Source of the DNA: an uncultured Pseudomonadales bacterium
GTDB taxonomy: Bacteria > Pseudomonadota > Gammaproteobacteria > Pseudomonadales > Azotimanducaceae
Reading direction: 5' to 3'
Length of the DNA: 64,000 nt
Assembly: GCA_943787425.1 (NCBI GenBank)
Contig: CALSMJ010000001.1
Coordinates: 981,271-1,045,270, forward strand
Part shown: positions 45,749 through 56,198 of the stretch, one piece after another
Layout: every line of letters starts with the position of its first letter
Position numbering within the stretch: the stretch's first letter is position 1
The notes under the pieces: model-generated
Databases searched by the model: none
Told to the model about the DNA's origin: nothing
The model's input: only the letters and a program-made list of their open reading frames with translations
Translations under genes and position numbers: made by a program

Positions 45749-46627
45749 ATGCGATTCATTCGGGGCAGTGTCACGTTACTGCTCATGTTCATCAACACTT
45801 TGATCCTTGCGATACCACTGTGCATCGCCGCGCTACTGCGTGGGCTTGTCCCCCATCGATACCAAGCGCTGTGTACGCAGATTTCAATGCGTTGTGCTGA
45901 GGGTTGGATTGCCAACAATAACCGGATTATCGATGCCTTTCAGACCCTCGACATCAACGTTTCGCAGTACCCCGACTTAAGCCCTGACGAGTGGTACCTG
46001 GTCATCTGCAACCATCAAAGCTGGACTGACATTGTGATTCTGCAGCGCATCCTGAACAAGAGAATCCCGATGCTGAAGTTTTTTATAAAACAGACGCTAC
46101 TGTATGTTCCGATTCTTGGGGTTTGCTTCTTAGCGCTCGATTTTCCCATCATGAAACGCTACGACAAGCGCACCCTTGCCAAGAAACCGCATCTGAAGGG
46201 TCGGGATCTCGAGACCACTTTAAAATCCTGTGAGCGATTTAAAATCACCCCAGTTTCAGTCCTAAATTTTGTGGAGGGCACTCGCTTCTCACTGGCGAAA
46301 CAACAGCAATCAAAAAGCCCATACCAACACTTACTCAAGCCCAAAGGCGGCGGTGTCACCATGGTCGTCGATTCTATGCAGGATGATCTCAGCGCGATCT
46401 TGGATGTGACCCTAGCCTACCAACAGGAAACCCCATCGTTTTGGTCTTTTGTCTGCGGTCACCCAACGCCCATTAAAATCCAAATTGATCGCCTGGCAAT
46501 CCCTCAACGAACTGACCTGCCGGAATCAGGTGCCGCCACATCAATGGGCAAACAGATGAAGCAAATCTTACTCGATCGCTGGGACAGAAAAGATGCCGTT
46601 TTGCAGCAACTGCTAGAGCCTAACTAA
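45749..46627 (+). CDS. PlsC-like acyltransferase, YihG type
   Basis: 292 residues. An N-terminal membrane segment (LLLMFINTLILAIPLCIAALL) anchors the protein to the inner membrane. The acyltransferase motifs are NHQSWTD (HX4D), FVEGTRFS (motif III) and a GGG turn before the C-terminal strand. It resembles E. coli YihG and the LCLAT1-like acyltransferases, which acylate lysophospholipids. The gspA gene follows by 36 bases. Confidence 0.87.
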   Translation: MRFIRGSVTLLLMFINTLILAIPLCIAALLRGLVPHRYQALCTQISMRCAEGWIANNNRIIDAFQTLDINVSQYPDLSPDEWYLVICNHQSWTDIVILQRILNKRIPMLKFFIKQTLLYVPILGVCFLALDFPIMKRYDKRTLAKKPHLKGRDLETTLKSCERFKITPVSVLNFVEGTRFSLAKQQQSKSPYQHLLKPKGGGVTMVVDSMQDDLSAILDVTLAYQQETPSFWSFVCGHPTPIKIQIDRLAIPQRTDLPESGAATSMGKQMKQILLDRWDRKDAVLQQLLEPN

Positions 46628-46662
46628 CTCACCTGCTATGCTTATCGATTGGAGGAGCCGCT

Positions 46663-48405
46663 TTGACTTCAATCTACAATGACTATTTTGGGCTGAAAGA
46701 ATCCCCCTTCTCGATTGCACCGAATCCTCAATATCTTTATATGAGTGACCGGCATCGCGAAGCGCTCGCCCACCTGATGTATGGCATCCAAGGCGATGGC
46801 GCCTTCATCTTATTGTCTGGCGAAGTTGGAACCGGCAAAACCACGATCTGTCGATGCCTGCTAGAACAAATCCCAACCCAAGTTGATACCGCTTTTATTC
46901 TTAATCCGAAGTTAACCGCCGCCGAATTACTTGCGGCAGCCTGCGACGACTTGAAGATCACTTATCCGCCCGGCGCGACCATTAAGGTCCTTACCGATTG
47001 CATTAACGCGTATCTCCTTGAGGCCCATGCAAATGACCGTCGTACCGTACTCATCATCGACGAAGCCCAAAACTTATCCATCGAAGTCTTAGAACAACTG
47101 CGCCTACTGACCAATCTTGAAACCAACCAACGTAAACTGCTCCAGATTATTTTGCTTGGTCAACCCGAACTGTTAGTGCTGCTCGCAAAACCCGAGCTCA
47201 GACAGTTATCGCAAAGGATTACGGCGCGCTTTCACCTGAACGCCTTGAATCGTGATGAAATCTCAGCCTATATCAAACATCGCTTAGTTGTAGCAGGCGC
47301 AAAGGGTACTTTTTTTACAAAACCCGCAATCGATCGAATCTACAAAATTAGCCAAGGTATTCCGCGTATCATCAATTTGGTTTGTGACCGCTCTTTGCTG
47401 GGCACCTATTCTGAGGGTGAGCTTCAAGTCACGCCAAAAATCGTTGCAAAAGCGGCCTCGGAAATCCTTGGGCCCGAGACCCAAGCAGCGCCTAATTGGC
47501 GTCTGATCGCAATCGCGAGCATTGGTAGCCTGGTTGTGCTGACAAGTCTCTTAATCCTGCTGCTCACGGGCGAATCACAGCCGTCGATCGCCCAAGTGCA
47601 ACCGACGCTGCAGCAAGACACTGGCGCGACAGCCCCGGTGAGTACGCCTGAAGCGCAAGCCGAAGTGTCGACGGCTTACGTGGCGCCAGAGCCCCAGCCG
47701 CGCCTTGAAACAGCAGAACCCGTGCCCGTGCCACCGTTTCAAGAAACGCTGCCCGCGCCGACCAGCACGATCTCGACGCCTTACGCGAACGTGGCTCGCA
47801 CAAGCCTCACGTCGTTAAGTTTGATTCGCGGCCATGATATTGCAGGGGCAGCTTTAAATGACCTGCTGCAGTTGTGGGGCGTCGACTTCACCGATCCAGA
47901 CTCCGCCTCTTGTGAGCTTGCAGAAACCATTGGTTTGTTTTGCTTTTCGAGTATCGCTGGCCTCAATGAAATGAATGATTTTGACCGACCCGTCGTCATC
48001 AATCTTAATAATCAGTGGTTTACACTCACCGAACTCGATCGTGATCGCGCGTTGCTTAAGGTTGGTAGCATGACGCATCAAGTGCGGGTCGCCGAACTGC
48101 TTGATGCTTGGAGTGGTAATTTCACCCTTCTGTGGCGAGCCCCACCGGGATATAAAGCCCCGATCTCGATAGGAGACCGTGGCCCAGCCGTCGACTGGCT
48201 GGTCAACCGGTTGCAAGTCATCAATGGTCGAACGGGCCCGACAACGCCGGGTTACGTGTTCGATGGTGAATTAGAGGTGCAGGTCAAGCAATTCCAACTG
48301 ACAACCGGTTTAACGCCGGACGGTATAGCAGGCGTTAAAACTTGGATTAAAATTAATGATGCGGACGATATCGACACGCCACGTTTAGACGGGGAAAGTT
48401 TGTAA
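46663..48405 (+). CDS. gspA: GspA/ExeA-type ATPase of type II secretion assembly
   Basis: 580 residues, TTG start preceded by GGAGGAG. The cytoplasmic AAA ATPase domain (about residues 1-270) has Walker A GEVGTGKTT, Walker B LIIDEAQN and sensor LLGQPEL. One membrane helix lies near 282-304, then a Pro/Thr/Ala-rich periplasmic linker and a C-terminal peptidoglycan-binding domain (about 505-565, DRGPAVDWLVNRLQ and TPDGIAGVKT). In Aeromonas ExeAB places the secretin through the wall. It overlaps gspB by one base. The main gsp operon is not in view. Confidence 0.92.
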   Translation: MTSIYNDYFGLKESPFSIAPNPQYLYMSDRHREALAHLMYGIQGDGAFILLSGEVGTGKTTICRCLLEQIPTQVDTAFILNPKLTAAELLAAACDDLKITYPPGATIKVLTDCINAYLLEAHANDRRTVLIIDEAQNLSIEVLEQLRLLTNLETNQRKLLQIILLGQPELLVLLAKPELRQLSQRITARFHLNALNRDEISAYIKHRLVVAGAKGTFFTKPAIDRIYKISQGIPRIINLVCDRSLLGTYSEGELQVTPKIVAKAASEILGPETQAAPNWRLIAIASIGSLVVLTSLLILLLTGESQPSIAQVQPTLQQDTGATAPVSTPEAQAEVSTAYVAPEPQPRLETAEPVPVPPFQETLPAPTSTISTPYANVARTSLTSLSLIRGHDIAGAALNDLLQLWGVDFTDPDSASCELAETIGLFCFSSIAGLNEMNDFDRPVVINLNNQWFTLTELDRDRALLKVGSMTHQVRVAELLDAWSGNFTLLWRAPPGYKAPISIGDRGPAVDWLVNRLQVINGRTGPTTPGYVFDGELEVQVKQFQLTTGLTPDGIAGVKTWIKINDADDIDTPRLDGESL

Positions 48406-49022
48406 TGTCTTACATTCTTGATGCGCTCAATAAGTCTGAAGAAGAAAAAAAACAGCACCGTACGCCTGGCCTGAATACGATTCATCAAAAGCCCGCCAAT
48501 CGCTCACAGGTTAAGCGCCTCTGGGTCATCGTCGCCGGCAGTGTCGTAATTCTAAATCTTCTTGGCTTGATATTTTGGTTTGTATTTTTAGCTGACAGCC
48601 CAAAGCAAACTGATGTGAAAGTTGACCTGGTGCCCAAACCGCAGGCCATCCCTCGCCAGGCCCAGCCGAATAATAACACCACATTCAATCCTCAGACGCG
48701 GACTGTCCGATCTGAGCCTGCGTTAATCGGGACGACCCCGTCAAGACCAGTTCGCGAACGACCCACCCTGCAAGCTGAGCCCTTCCAAGGCAGCTTAAGC
48801 CGGCAAATCAAACAAGAGATTTCAGCCATTCGTTTTTCGAGCCACATTTTTGCGAACGACGCGAGCCTTCGAATGGTGGTCATCAATGGTCAATCCCTCC
48901 GAGAGGGGAACCGATTCGGCTCGGGGCTGTTACTTAAGAATATTACTGAGGAGGGCGTTGTGGTCGCCTACCAAAATCATGACGTCCCTATTAGCGTTTT
49001 AAGTCAGTGGGCTGACGACTAA
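48405..49022 (+). CDS. gspB: GspB/ExeB-type type II secretion protein
   Basis: 205 residues. The hallmark opening MSYILDALNKSEEEK is followed by one membrane helix (about residues 38-62), a Pro/Gln-rich linker and a periplasmic GspB domain ending in FANDASLRMVVINGQSLREGNRF and GVVVAYQNHDVPI. It forms a complex with GspA that helps assemble the GspD secretin. The TAATG overlap shows coupled translation. Confidence 0.9.
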   Translation: MSYILDALNKSEEEKKQHRTPGLNTIHQKPANRSQVKRLWVIVAGSVVILNLLGLIFWFVFLADSPKQTDVKVDLVPKPQAIPRQAQPNNNTTFNPQTRTVRSEPALIGTTPSRPVRERPTLQAEPFQGSLSRQIKQEISAIRFSSHIFANDASLRMVVINGQSLREGNRFGSGLLLKNITEEGVVVAYQNHDVPISVLSQWADD

Positions 49023-49075
49023 ACGCGCTTCTCAACTTGCACCTCCACCCTTGCACCTTGGACCTTGCTCCGACC

Positions 49076-49840
49076 TCACTGCATCATTGGCGCAACAAGG
49101 GCATCATCCAACCGCTGAATCTGTTTTTTCATCTCGATCACTTCGGTGTTGTGCTGCTGTCGATACTTTAGATTTGAACCAATATCTTCTTGCGCTTCGC
49201 TAATCTGCTTCGCCATCACGGTACCCGCTCGCCGTAAGGTTTCAAGCGCATCCGCTTGGTCCTGATTCTGTTGTCGGATCAACGCAAGCTCTGTGGCGAG
49301 ATCTTCACTATCCATCGAGCGTTGCTGCGTCAAGCTGATCAGGTCTTTATTTAAGGCGTCAATTTTTGCACCTACGCCCGAGACGGCGCCTGCAATCGGA
49401 TCCAGCTCAGCTTTGAAGCCGGTAATCGCGGTCTCTAAGTCTTCTGCAACTTTTTCAATTTTAGGTCTATTCTGCCGATAAGCGACGGCCCAAAGCTTGT
49501 CGATTTCACTCATGTTTGTATTCGATTGCGCCTGCATTGTCTCGAACGTTTTAGAGACATCCGAACCGGTGGCGGCGAGCCTGCTCTCAAGCTCTTCAAT
49601 GCTGGTCTGACTCTTCTCTAAAAGCCCATTGGCTTCATCAAGTTTGTTTTGAACTTGAAACAGCACATATCCGCCGAACCCCATCACCAAGAGCATCAAA
49701 ACAATAATGAACATCAGGATCCCGTTGAAGTTACTCTGCTTAGGTGCTTCAGAGCGCCCCCCGCGGCGATAAGAGGAAACATCCGCGGCGTCTGGCGTAA
49801 TCGACGGCAGATCATCCAAATTTTTTATATCATCGTTCAT
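49076..49840 (-). CDS. Membrane-anchored coiled-coil protein of unknown function
   Basis: 254 residues from the ATG at 49840; a TTG at 49855 is possible. A polar cytoplasmic N-terminus of about 40 residues, one membrane helix (GILMFIIVLMLLVMGFGGYVLF), then about 190 residues of coiled coil rich in Glu, Gln, Leu and Lys. I do not recognise the family. It resembles the general type of membrane-tethered coiled-coil proteins found in Pseudomonas-like genomes. It converges on gspB. Confidence 0.7.
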   Translation of the reverse strand: MNDDIKNLDDLPSITPDAADVSSYRRGGRSEAPKQSNFNGILMFIIVLMLLVMGFGGYVLFQVQNKLDEANGLLEKSQTSIEELESRLAATGSDVSKTFETMQAQSNTNMSEIDKLWAVAYRQNRPKIEKVAEDLETAITGFKAELDPIAGAVSGVGAKIDALNKDLISLTQQRSMDSEDLATELALIRQQNQDQADALETLRRAGTVMAKQISEAQEDIGSNLKYRQQHNTEVIEMKKQIQRLDDALVAPMMQ

Positions 49841-49906
49841 AAAGGCGCTTTCCAAAAAAAACGGGACCTTAAAGGCCCCGCATTTTAAGCTATTTTACGG
49901 CTTCCG

Positions 49907-50590
49907 CTACAGTAAGTGCATGCAGCCATACAGAACAGCCGTAAGACCCAATCCACAGTGAATCACGCCCACGACTGAGGTCATAGGGCCCTGCTTGCCG
50001 CGAATAGCATTCACTTCTAACGCCAAAATAATAAGGAAAACTGCAATCAAGCTCGCTGGCGATATTAAATCATTCGCCATCACCGTGGCTGTTTTTACTG
50101 AGGGTAAATGAGCGGAGGAACCCATAAAAAACAACATGGGAATGGAAAACAAAGTGTTCGTCCGAGATGCTAGGCCCGCTTTTGGCGCGGCAGCTGCGGC
50201 TTCCGGCAGCGCTTCACCACCGCCCGCAACCTGTGTCGCAGAAGCAATCACAATTTTTTGATTAGGCCAAATAATGAACCACACATTGATTGCCATTAGT
50301 GTACCAAGCGTTGCGCCCACCAAAATATCGTAGGACATCCCGATGTGAAGGCGATACAGCAGATACAATCCCGTTAAAAAGGTAAAGGCCGCGCCCCATC
50401 GAAACCACCAAAGCGCTCGAGGTACGAGCTTCTGGATTGCGCCAGAACGGTGGTCTGCTTCGGCTTCTTTAAAATACTCAGTTTGAACGAAATTAAAATA
50501 GTACAACAAGCCGATCCAAACGATACCAAATAAGAAATGTCCCCATCGAAAGAGATAATCCAATCCCATTTGCGAAAATAAGGTGTCCAT
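49907..50590 (-). CDS. Urate oxidase N-terminal-domain membrane protein (PuuD-like, no cytochrome domain)
   Basis: 227 residues with about six or seven membrane segments. The opening YLFRWGHFLFGIVWIGLLYYFNFVQ matches the urate hydroxylase N-terminal family (PuuD). True PuuD has a C-terminal cytochrome c domain with CxxCH; this protein ends after the membrane part and has no such motif. No purine-degradation genes lie nearby. It is therefore more likely a membrane protein of unknown role in the same superfamily. Confidence 0.75.
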   Translation of the reverse strand: MDTLFSQMGLDYLFRWGHFLFGIVWIGLLYYFNFVQTEYFKEAEADHRSGAIQKLVPRALWWFRWGAAFTFLTGLYLLYRLHIGMSYDILVGATLGTLMAINVWFIIWPNQKIVIASATQVAGGGEALPEAAAAAPKAGLASRTNTLFSIPMLFFMGSSAHLPSVKTATVMANDLISPASLIAVFLIILALEVNAIRGKQGPMTSVVGVIHCGLGLTAVLYGCMHLL

Positions 50591-50629
50591 ATGATTCCTT
50601 TAATGTTGTTTAACGAACCCAATCCTTTT

Positions 50630-50656
50630 TTGAATGCGTTTTTGAAACGCACTCAA
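50630..50656. promoter_or_regulatory. 27-bp interrupted palindrome upstream of the PuuD-like gene
   Basis: TTGA-A-TGCGTTT-TTG-AAACGCA-C-TCAA: arms of 7 and 4 bases pair around one mismatch. It starts 40 bases upstream of the gene start. It may be an operator or a leader hairpin; it is not followed by a T-run in either direction. Confidence 0.4.
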
Positions 50657-50708
50657 CTAAAATACTATAACAAACTTTTCCCAAAACATAAGCTTTTACA
50701 GGCTGAAC

Positions 50709-50933
50709 TCAGAACTGCTTTAAACACACCAAACTCTGCAGCTTGCCCGCATCATCGTATTCAATCTCGAACCAGCCTTGGACACCATCTTGGGTTACAA
50801 AACGCCGCAGTAATTCTGCCGAGAATTGTAAACGCTGGCCATTTTCGGCGATCACAACAACGTGTCTAGCCTGACCAGAATAATAGCGCTGCATTTCTAG
50901 CGCTGAAATTCTAAGGGAAAACTGGTTCTTCAT
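50709..50933 (-). CDS. DUF2835 family protein
   Basis: 74 residues. The conserved pattern ALEMQRYYSGQARHVVV, G-x-RLQFSAELLRRFVTQDGVQGWFEIEYDDAGKL matches DUF2835, a small beta-rich family of unknown function in Pseudomonas and related genera. It lies downstream of the groL terminator. Confidence 0.85.
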   Translation of the reverse strand: MKNQFSLRISALEMQRYYSGQARHVVVIAENGQRLQFSAELLRRFVTQDGVQGWFEIEYDDAGKLQSLVCLKQF

Positions 50934-50985
50934 AGAGCAAGGAAATTAAAACGTTTCAGTTGCTAACACAACCTAACTGACTGAC

Positions 50986-51010
50986 AAAAAAAACCCCGCG
51001 TTTGGCGGGG
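50986..51010 (-). terminator. Rho-independent terminator of groSL
   Basis: Stem CCCCGC / GCGGGG with a 5-base loop, eight T on the minus-strand side, 20 bases after the groL stop. The plus-strand side also has six T, so it may work both ways. Confidence 0.92.
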
Positions 51011-51030
51011 TTTTTTCATCAGGGGTTGGG

Positions 51031-52722
<1,692 letters not shown>

Positions 52723-52742
52723 TCAAACCGATAAGAAAGCGC

Positions 52743-53030
52743 TTACTCAATAACGCCAAAAACTTCGCTTTCACTCATAACAAGCAATTCTTCACCGTCG
52801 ACTTTAACGGTGCTGCCGGCGTATTGGCCAAAAAGCACTTTGTCACCCACTTTCAAATCAACCGACTGAACGGACCCGTTTTCAAGCTTTTTGCCAGTAC
52901 CTACGGCCAAAACTTCGCCTTGTGAGGGCTTTTCCGCCGCCGAACCGGGGATGACAATCCCACCAGCTGACTTGGTTTCCTCTTCCAGACGTCGTACGAC
53001 CACTCGATCTTGTAATGGACGAATATTCAT
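52743..53030 (-). CDS. groS: Co-chaperonin GroES
   Basis: 95 residues. The GroEL lid: [14 protein letters not shown] opening, the mobile loop [18 protein letters not shown], and the roof and C-terminal strands [21 protein letters not shown]. First gene of the heat-shock operon; a sigma-70-type promoter and a CIRCE operator lie upstream. Confidence 0.98.
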   Translation of the reverse strand: MNIRPLQDRVVVRRLEEETKSAGGIVIPGSAAEKPSQGEVLAVGTGKKLENGSVQSVDLKVGDKVLFGQYAGSTVKVDGEELLVMSESEVFGVIE

Positions 53031-53121
53031 TCTGATCTCCCAAATTAACGTTAAACTGACCCGCTGGTCAGTTCGTTTTTATCTGAATTGAACCAGTTCA
53101 ACCTTCTTTTCGACAGGCTTT

Positions 53122-53148
53122 CTGGCACTCTCCCCTAAGGAGTGCTAA
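53122..53148 (-). promoter_or_regulatory. CIRCE operator (HrcA binding site)
   Basis: On the gene strand: TTAGCACTC, 9 bases, GAGTGCCAG. The consensus is TTAGCACTC-N9-GAGTGCTAA; the left arm is perfect and the right arm differs at two bases. It overlaps the expected start of groSL transcription, so HrcA would repress. Confidence 0.95.
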
Positions 53149-53175
53149 TAATAGGGTCACTTTTTCCAGAGTCAA
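53148..53175 (-). promoter_or_regulatory. Sigma-70 promoter of groSL
   Basis: Minus strand TTGACT (53175-53170), 16 bases, TATTAT (53153-53148), ending exactly where the CIRCE arm begins. No convincing sigma-32 element was seen. Confidence 0.8.
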
Positions 53176-53256
53176 GGGTCGGGCTTTAAATCAATTGAAT
53201 TTGATCTGAGCGCCGGACGCCAGACACCCTCATTCAATTGCAAGGTTACTGAGGCA

Positions 53257-53559
53257 ATGACCCTTCCATTAGACTTAAAACAAGCCATCTGGCAGGTTGT
53301 GGCCTCAATTCCAGCAGGCCGCGTTGCAACCTACGGCCAGGTTGCGAGTCTGGCAGGCCAACCTGGCCGGGCACGTTGGGTCGGCCGGTTGTTGTCGGAA
53401 CTGCCAGAGGCGACAACCCTACCCTGGCACCGGGTGGTGAATGCCAGCGGTCAGATCACCAACCCGCATGGGTTGACGCAAGCTCGACGTCTTGCCCTTG
53501 AGGGCATCAACATCCATAACGCTCGACTGGTTCTCAAACAGTATCAATGGCAGCCTTAG
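53257..53559 (+). CDS. atl: Alkyltransferase-like DNA repair protein
   Basis: 100 residues. It resembles the C-terminal domain of O6-methylguanine-DNA methyltransferase, with the HTH segment GRVATYGQVASLAGQ and GRARWVGRLL. The active-site motif is PWHRV, with Trp in place of the catalytic Cys of PCHRV, as in E. coli YbaZ. Atl proteins bind O6-alkylguanine and flag it for nucleotide excision repair without transferring the alkyl group. It is divergent from groSL. Confidence 0.93.
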   Translation: MTLPLDLKQAIWQVVASIPAGRVATYGQVASLAGQPGRARWVGRLLSELPEATTLPWHRVVNASGQITNPHGLTQARRLALEGINIHNARLVLKQYQWQP

Positions 53560-53684
53560 CGCTGTTACCGCTTGATTGGCTAGGCTGGAACAAAGCGCAC
53601 TGATTGGGTGTCGGTCGCAGACATTACCCCAAGGCGGCAGAGGCGGCCGCGTTGAGCCTAAAACCTATAACCAAAACCAGGGCA

Positions 53685-55001
53685 TCATCGATGATCTAAA
53701 GGCGCCTCGCGCGTTCGTTGAATCAGATATAGCACCATCACGATAGCAGGAATCCCCAACACCCCGGTGCCCACGAAAAACAACGGGTAGCCGAAGCCGT
53801 CAACGACAATGCCCGAAAAACCACTCGTGAATTTGCCCGGCAGGGTCATTAATGAGCTAAACAAGGCATATTGTGTCGCGGTGTAGGCTGTGTGGGTTAA
53901 GCTCGACAGATAAGCGATAAAGCTGGTCGCCGCGATCCCGCCACTTAAGTTATCTGCTCCGATGATCAAGGCGAGCCAAATTAAATTCGGCTCGGTCAAA
54001 GCCAAAAGCGCAAACAACAGATTGGTCAAAGCGACCGCAACCCCACCGATCAGCAAGGTCATCAAAACACCCCAGCGAATCACCAAAATGCCGCCCAGAA
54101 ATGATCCTAGGATCGACAAGGCAAATCCTAACCCTTTCGCAATATTGGCGATCTGGAGTTTGGTATAGCCTAAATCCAAATAAAACGGGTTGGCCATAAT
54201 GCCCATCGTAATATCGCTGAGTCGATACAGCGCGATAAAACTGAGCAAGAACAACGCAAAACGGCCATTTCGAACGAAAAAGTCTGTAATGGGTGCGAGA
54301 AACAAACTCTGCAGCCCCGGCCACTTCGAGGGCGCCGCTTCAGATCCCGGCGCATATTCATCGTTCGCCAATGCGGGCCTCGGAATCAGCAAGGTGGTAA
54401 CAATTCCAACGCCACCGCAGAGTGCCATCACTTGATAGGCCTGGGCCCAACCCAAATATTCTGCAGCGTAGAGCGCGCCGGCCCCGGAAACTAAGAGCGC
54501 CGATCGGTACCCAAGGATGTAGGCGGCGGACAACGCCGCTTGATCATGCGCCGGCGCGGCTTCGATGCGATAGGCATCAATGGCAATATCTTGAGTTGCC
54601 GATGAAAAGGCCACAACCAGTGCCAACAGCGCGAGAAACGTTAATTGAGCCGGACCAACCCAGCTCATCCCGACAAGCGCGAGCACAATACCAAGCTGTG
54701 CGAGCAGCATCCAACTTCGGCGCCGGCCTAATACCCGGTTCAACCAAGGCACCCTGAGACGATCCACAAAGGGCGCCCAGACCACCTTAATGGAATACAT
54801 CATCCCAACCCAAGCAAAAAACCCGATCGCTGAGCGGCTCACACCTTCATCTCGAAGCCAAGCTGTGAGGGTCGAAAATACCAACAGATAAGGCAGCCCT
54901 GCGGAAAACCCAAGAAAGGCCAAAGAGACCACCACAGGTTTGCGGTAAACCAAGAAGGCTTCCAGCCAAGTTGGCCGCCCTCCGGTAAGCTGAGGTGGCA
55001 T
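53685..55001 (-). CDS. ampG: AmpG-type muropeptide permease (MFS)
   Basis: 438 residues from the ATG at 55001, which overlaps the yajQ stop. It is a 12-helix major facilitator protein. The opening RKPVVVSLAFLGFSAGLPYLLVFSTLTAWLR and WAPFVDRL match AmpG, which imports anhydromuropeptides for recycling; ATQDIAIDAYRIE is also typical. ampD and ampE lie 6-8 kb away, which supports the role. RhtX-like siderophore carriers are related alternatives. Confidence 0.85.
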   Translation of the reverse strand: MPPQLTGGRPTWLEAFLVYRKPVVVSLAFLGFSAGLPYLLVFSTLTAWLRDEGVSRSAIGFFAWVGMMYSIKVVWAPFVDRLRVPWLNRVLGRRRSWMLLAQLGIVLALVGMSWVGPAQLTFLALLALVVAFSSATQDIAIDAYRIEAAPAHDQAALSAAYILGYRSALLVSGAGALYAAEYLGWAQAYQVMALCGGVGIVTTLLIPRPALANDEYAPGSEAAPSKWPGLQSLFLAPITDFFVRNGRFALFLLSFIALYRLSDITMGIMANPFYLDLGYTKLQIANIAKGLGFALSILGSFLGGILVIRWGVLMTLLIGGVAVALTNLLFALLALTEPNLIWLALIIGADNLSGGIAATSFIAYLSSLTHTAYTATQYALFSSLMTLPGKFTSGFSGIVVDGFGYPLFFVGTGVLGIPAIVMVLYLIQRTREAPLDHR

Positions 55002-55483
55002 CAATCTCTGAAGTTCTGGTACTGCAGTGGGACCTCATAGCCAGCTGCTTTGATCTCAGCCATCACAGTCTGAAGGTCATCACGCTTCTTACCCGTCACC
55101 CGCACCTGATCGCCCTGAATCGCGGCCTGCACCTTTAACTTCTTATCCTTGATGAGTTTGACAATTTTTTTGGCAAGCAGTGTCTCAATGCCTTGCTTCA
55201 TCGCAACCGTCTGGTGCAACAATTTACCACTTGGCACAATTGCCCCGGGATCCATCACCATGGGATCAACCGAGCGCTTGATTAATTTTTCTCGAAGAAT
55301 ATCCATCATCTGATCGAGCTGGATATCGGCTTGAGCCGTGAGCTTAATATCGCTCCCTAGTCGCTCAAAAGACGCCGTAATGCCTCTAAAATCATATCGC
55401 GTCGATAATTCTCGATTCGCCTGATCGACTGCATTGTGCACCTCTTGTAGGTCGACTTCCGACACCACGTCGAATGAAGGCAT
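55001..55483 (-). CDS. yajQ: YajQ family nucleotide-binding protein
   Basis: 160 residues, normal length. The opening [22 protein letters not shown] and TRYDFRG, and the end [12 protein letters not shown] are characteristic. YajQ homologues bind cyclic di-GMP in Xanthomonas and Pseudomonas, and act as transcriptional co-regulators. It overlaps ampG by one base. Confidence 0.95.
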   Translation of the reverse strand: MPSFDVVSEVDLQEVHNAVDQANRELSTRYDFRGITASFERLGSDIKLTAQADIQLDQMMDILREKLIKRSVDPMVMDPGAIVPSGKLLHQTVAMKQGIETLLAKKIVKLIKDKKLKVQAAIQGDQVRVTGKKRDDLQTVMAEIKAAGYEVPLQYQNFRD

Positions 55484-55616
55484 GGGCAGCGCTCCTATTA
55501 TTAAACCGCTGTAGCATATCAGAATCGCAGCATTTTAATGAATCAAACCCAGCTTCGAACTGAGACTATTAGCAACGATTCACGTACACTGACCCATCTA
55601 AACTTAGAGATTGGTT

Positions 55617-56198
55617 ATGGGCAAGCGACTGTCAAAAATCTACACCCGCACCGGCGATCAGGGCGAAACCGGCCTGGGCGATGGCAGCAGAATTCTTAAG
55701 AATCAACCCAGGGTGGTTGCCATGGGTGATATCGATGAACTCAATGCCCATTTAGGTCTCTTGATCGAGCAGTTGAACCAGTCATCCATCACAGAATGCA
55801 CTGATTGGGTCCCCTTTCTCCGATACTGCCAGCATCGAATATTTGATTTGGGAGGTGAAATTTCTATTCCTGGCTTTGAACTCATCCACAGCGACCATGT
55901 TGCACTCATTGAGACCGAGCTGGATAAATTGAATGAGCCTTTAGCGCCCTTGGAAAATTTTATTCTGCCGGGCGGCTCACTCCTCATTGCCCAGTGCCAT
56001 GTTGCTCGATGTACCTGTCGCCGAGCCGAGCGAGCCGTGATCACCCTCGCCGAGACGGAAACCATCAATGCCGAAGGCCTCAAGTTCTTGAACCGTTTCT
56101 CAGATTTTCTCTTCGTTTTGTGCCGCTCGATCGCCGTTGCCACTCAGACACCGGAAGTCCTTTGGCAGAAGGACCATTTGAGTCCCAGCGCCCAATAA
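55617..56198 (+). CDS. Cob(I)alamin adenosyltransferase, PduO type
   Basis: 193 residues from the ATG at 55617. It forms adenosylcobalamin from cobalamin and ATP. The N-terminal ATP-binding motif YTRTGDQGETGLGDG, VAMGDIDELNAHLG, LGGEIS, FILPGGS and RCTCRRAER are family hallmarks. It is monocistronic and convergent with aceF. Together with the btuF-like gene it suggests cobalamin salvage. Confidence 0.93.
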   Translation: MGKRLSKIYTRTGDQGETGLGDGSRILKNQPRVVAMGDIDELNAHLGLLIEQLNQSSITECTDWVPFLRYCQHRIFDLGGEISIPGFELIHSDHVALIETELDKLNEPLAPLENFILPGGSLLIAQCHVARCTCRRAERAVITLAETETINAEGLKFLNRFSDFLFVLCRSIAVATQTPEVLWQKDHLSPSAQ

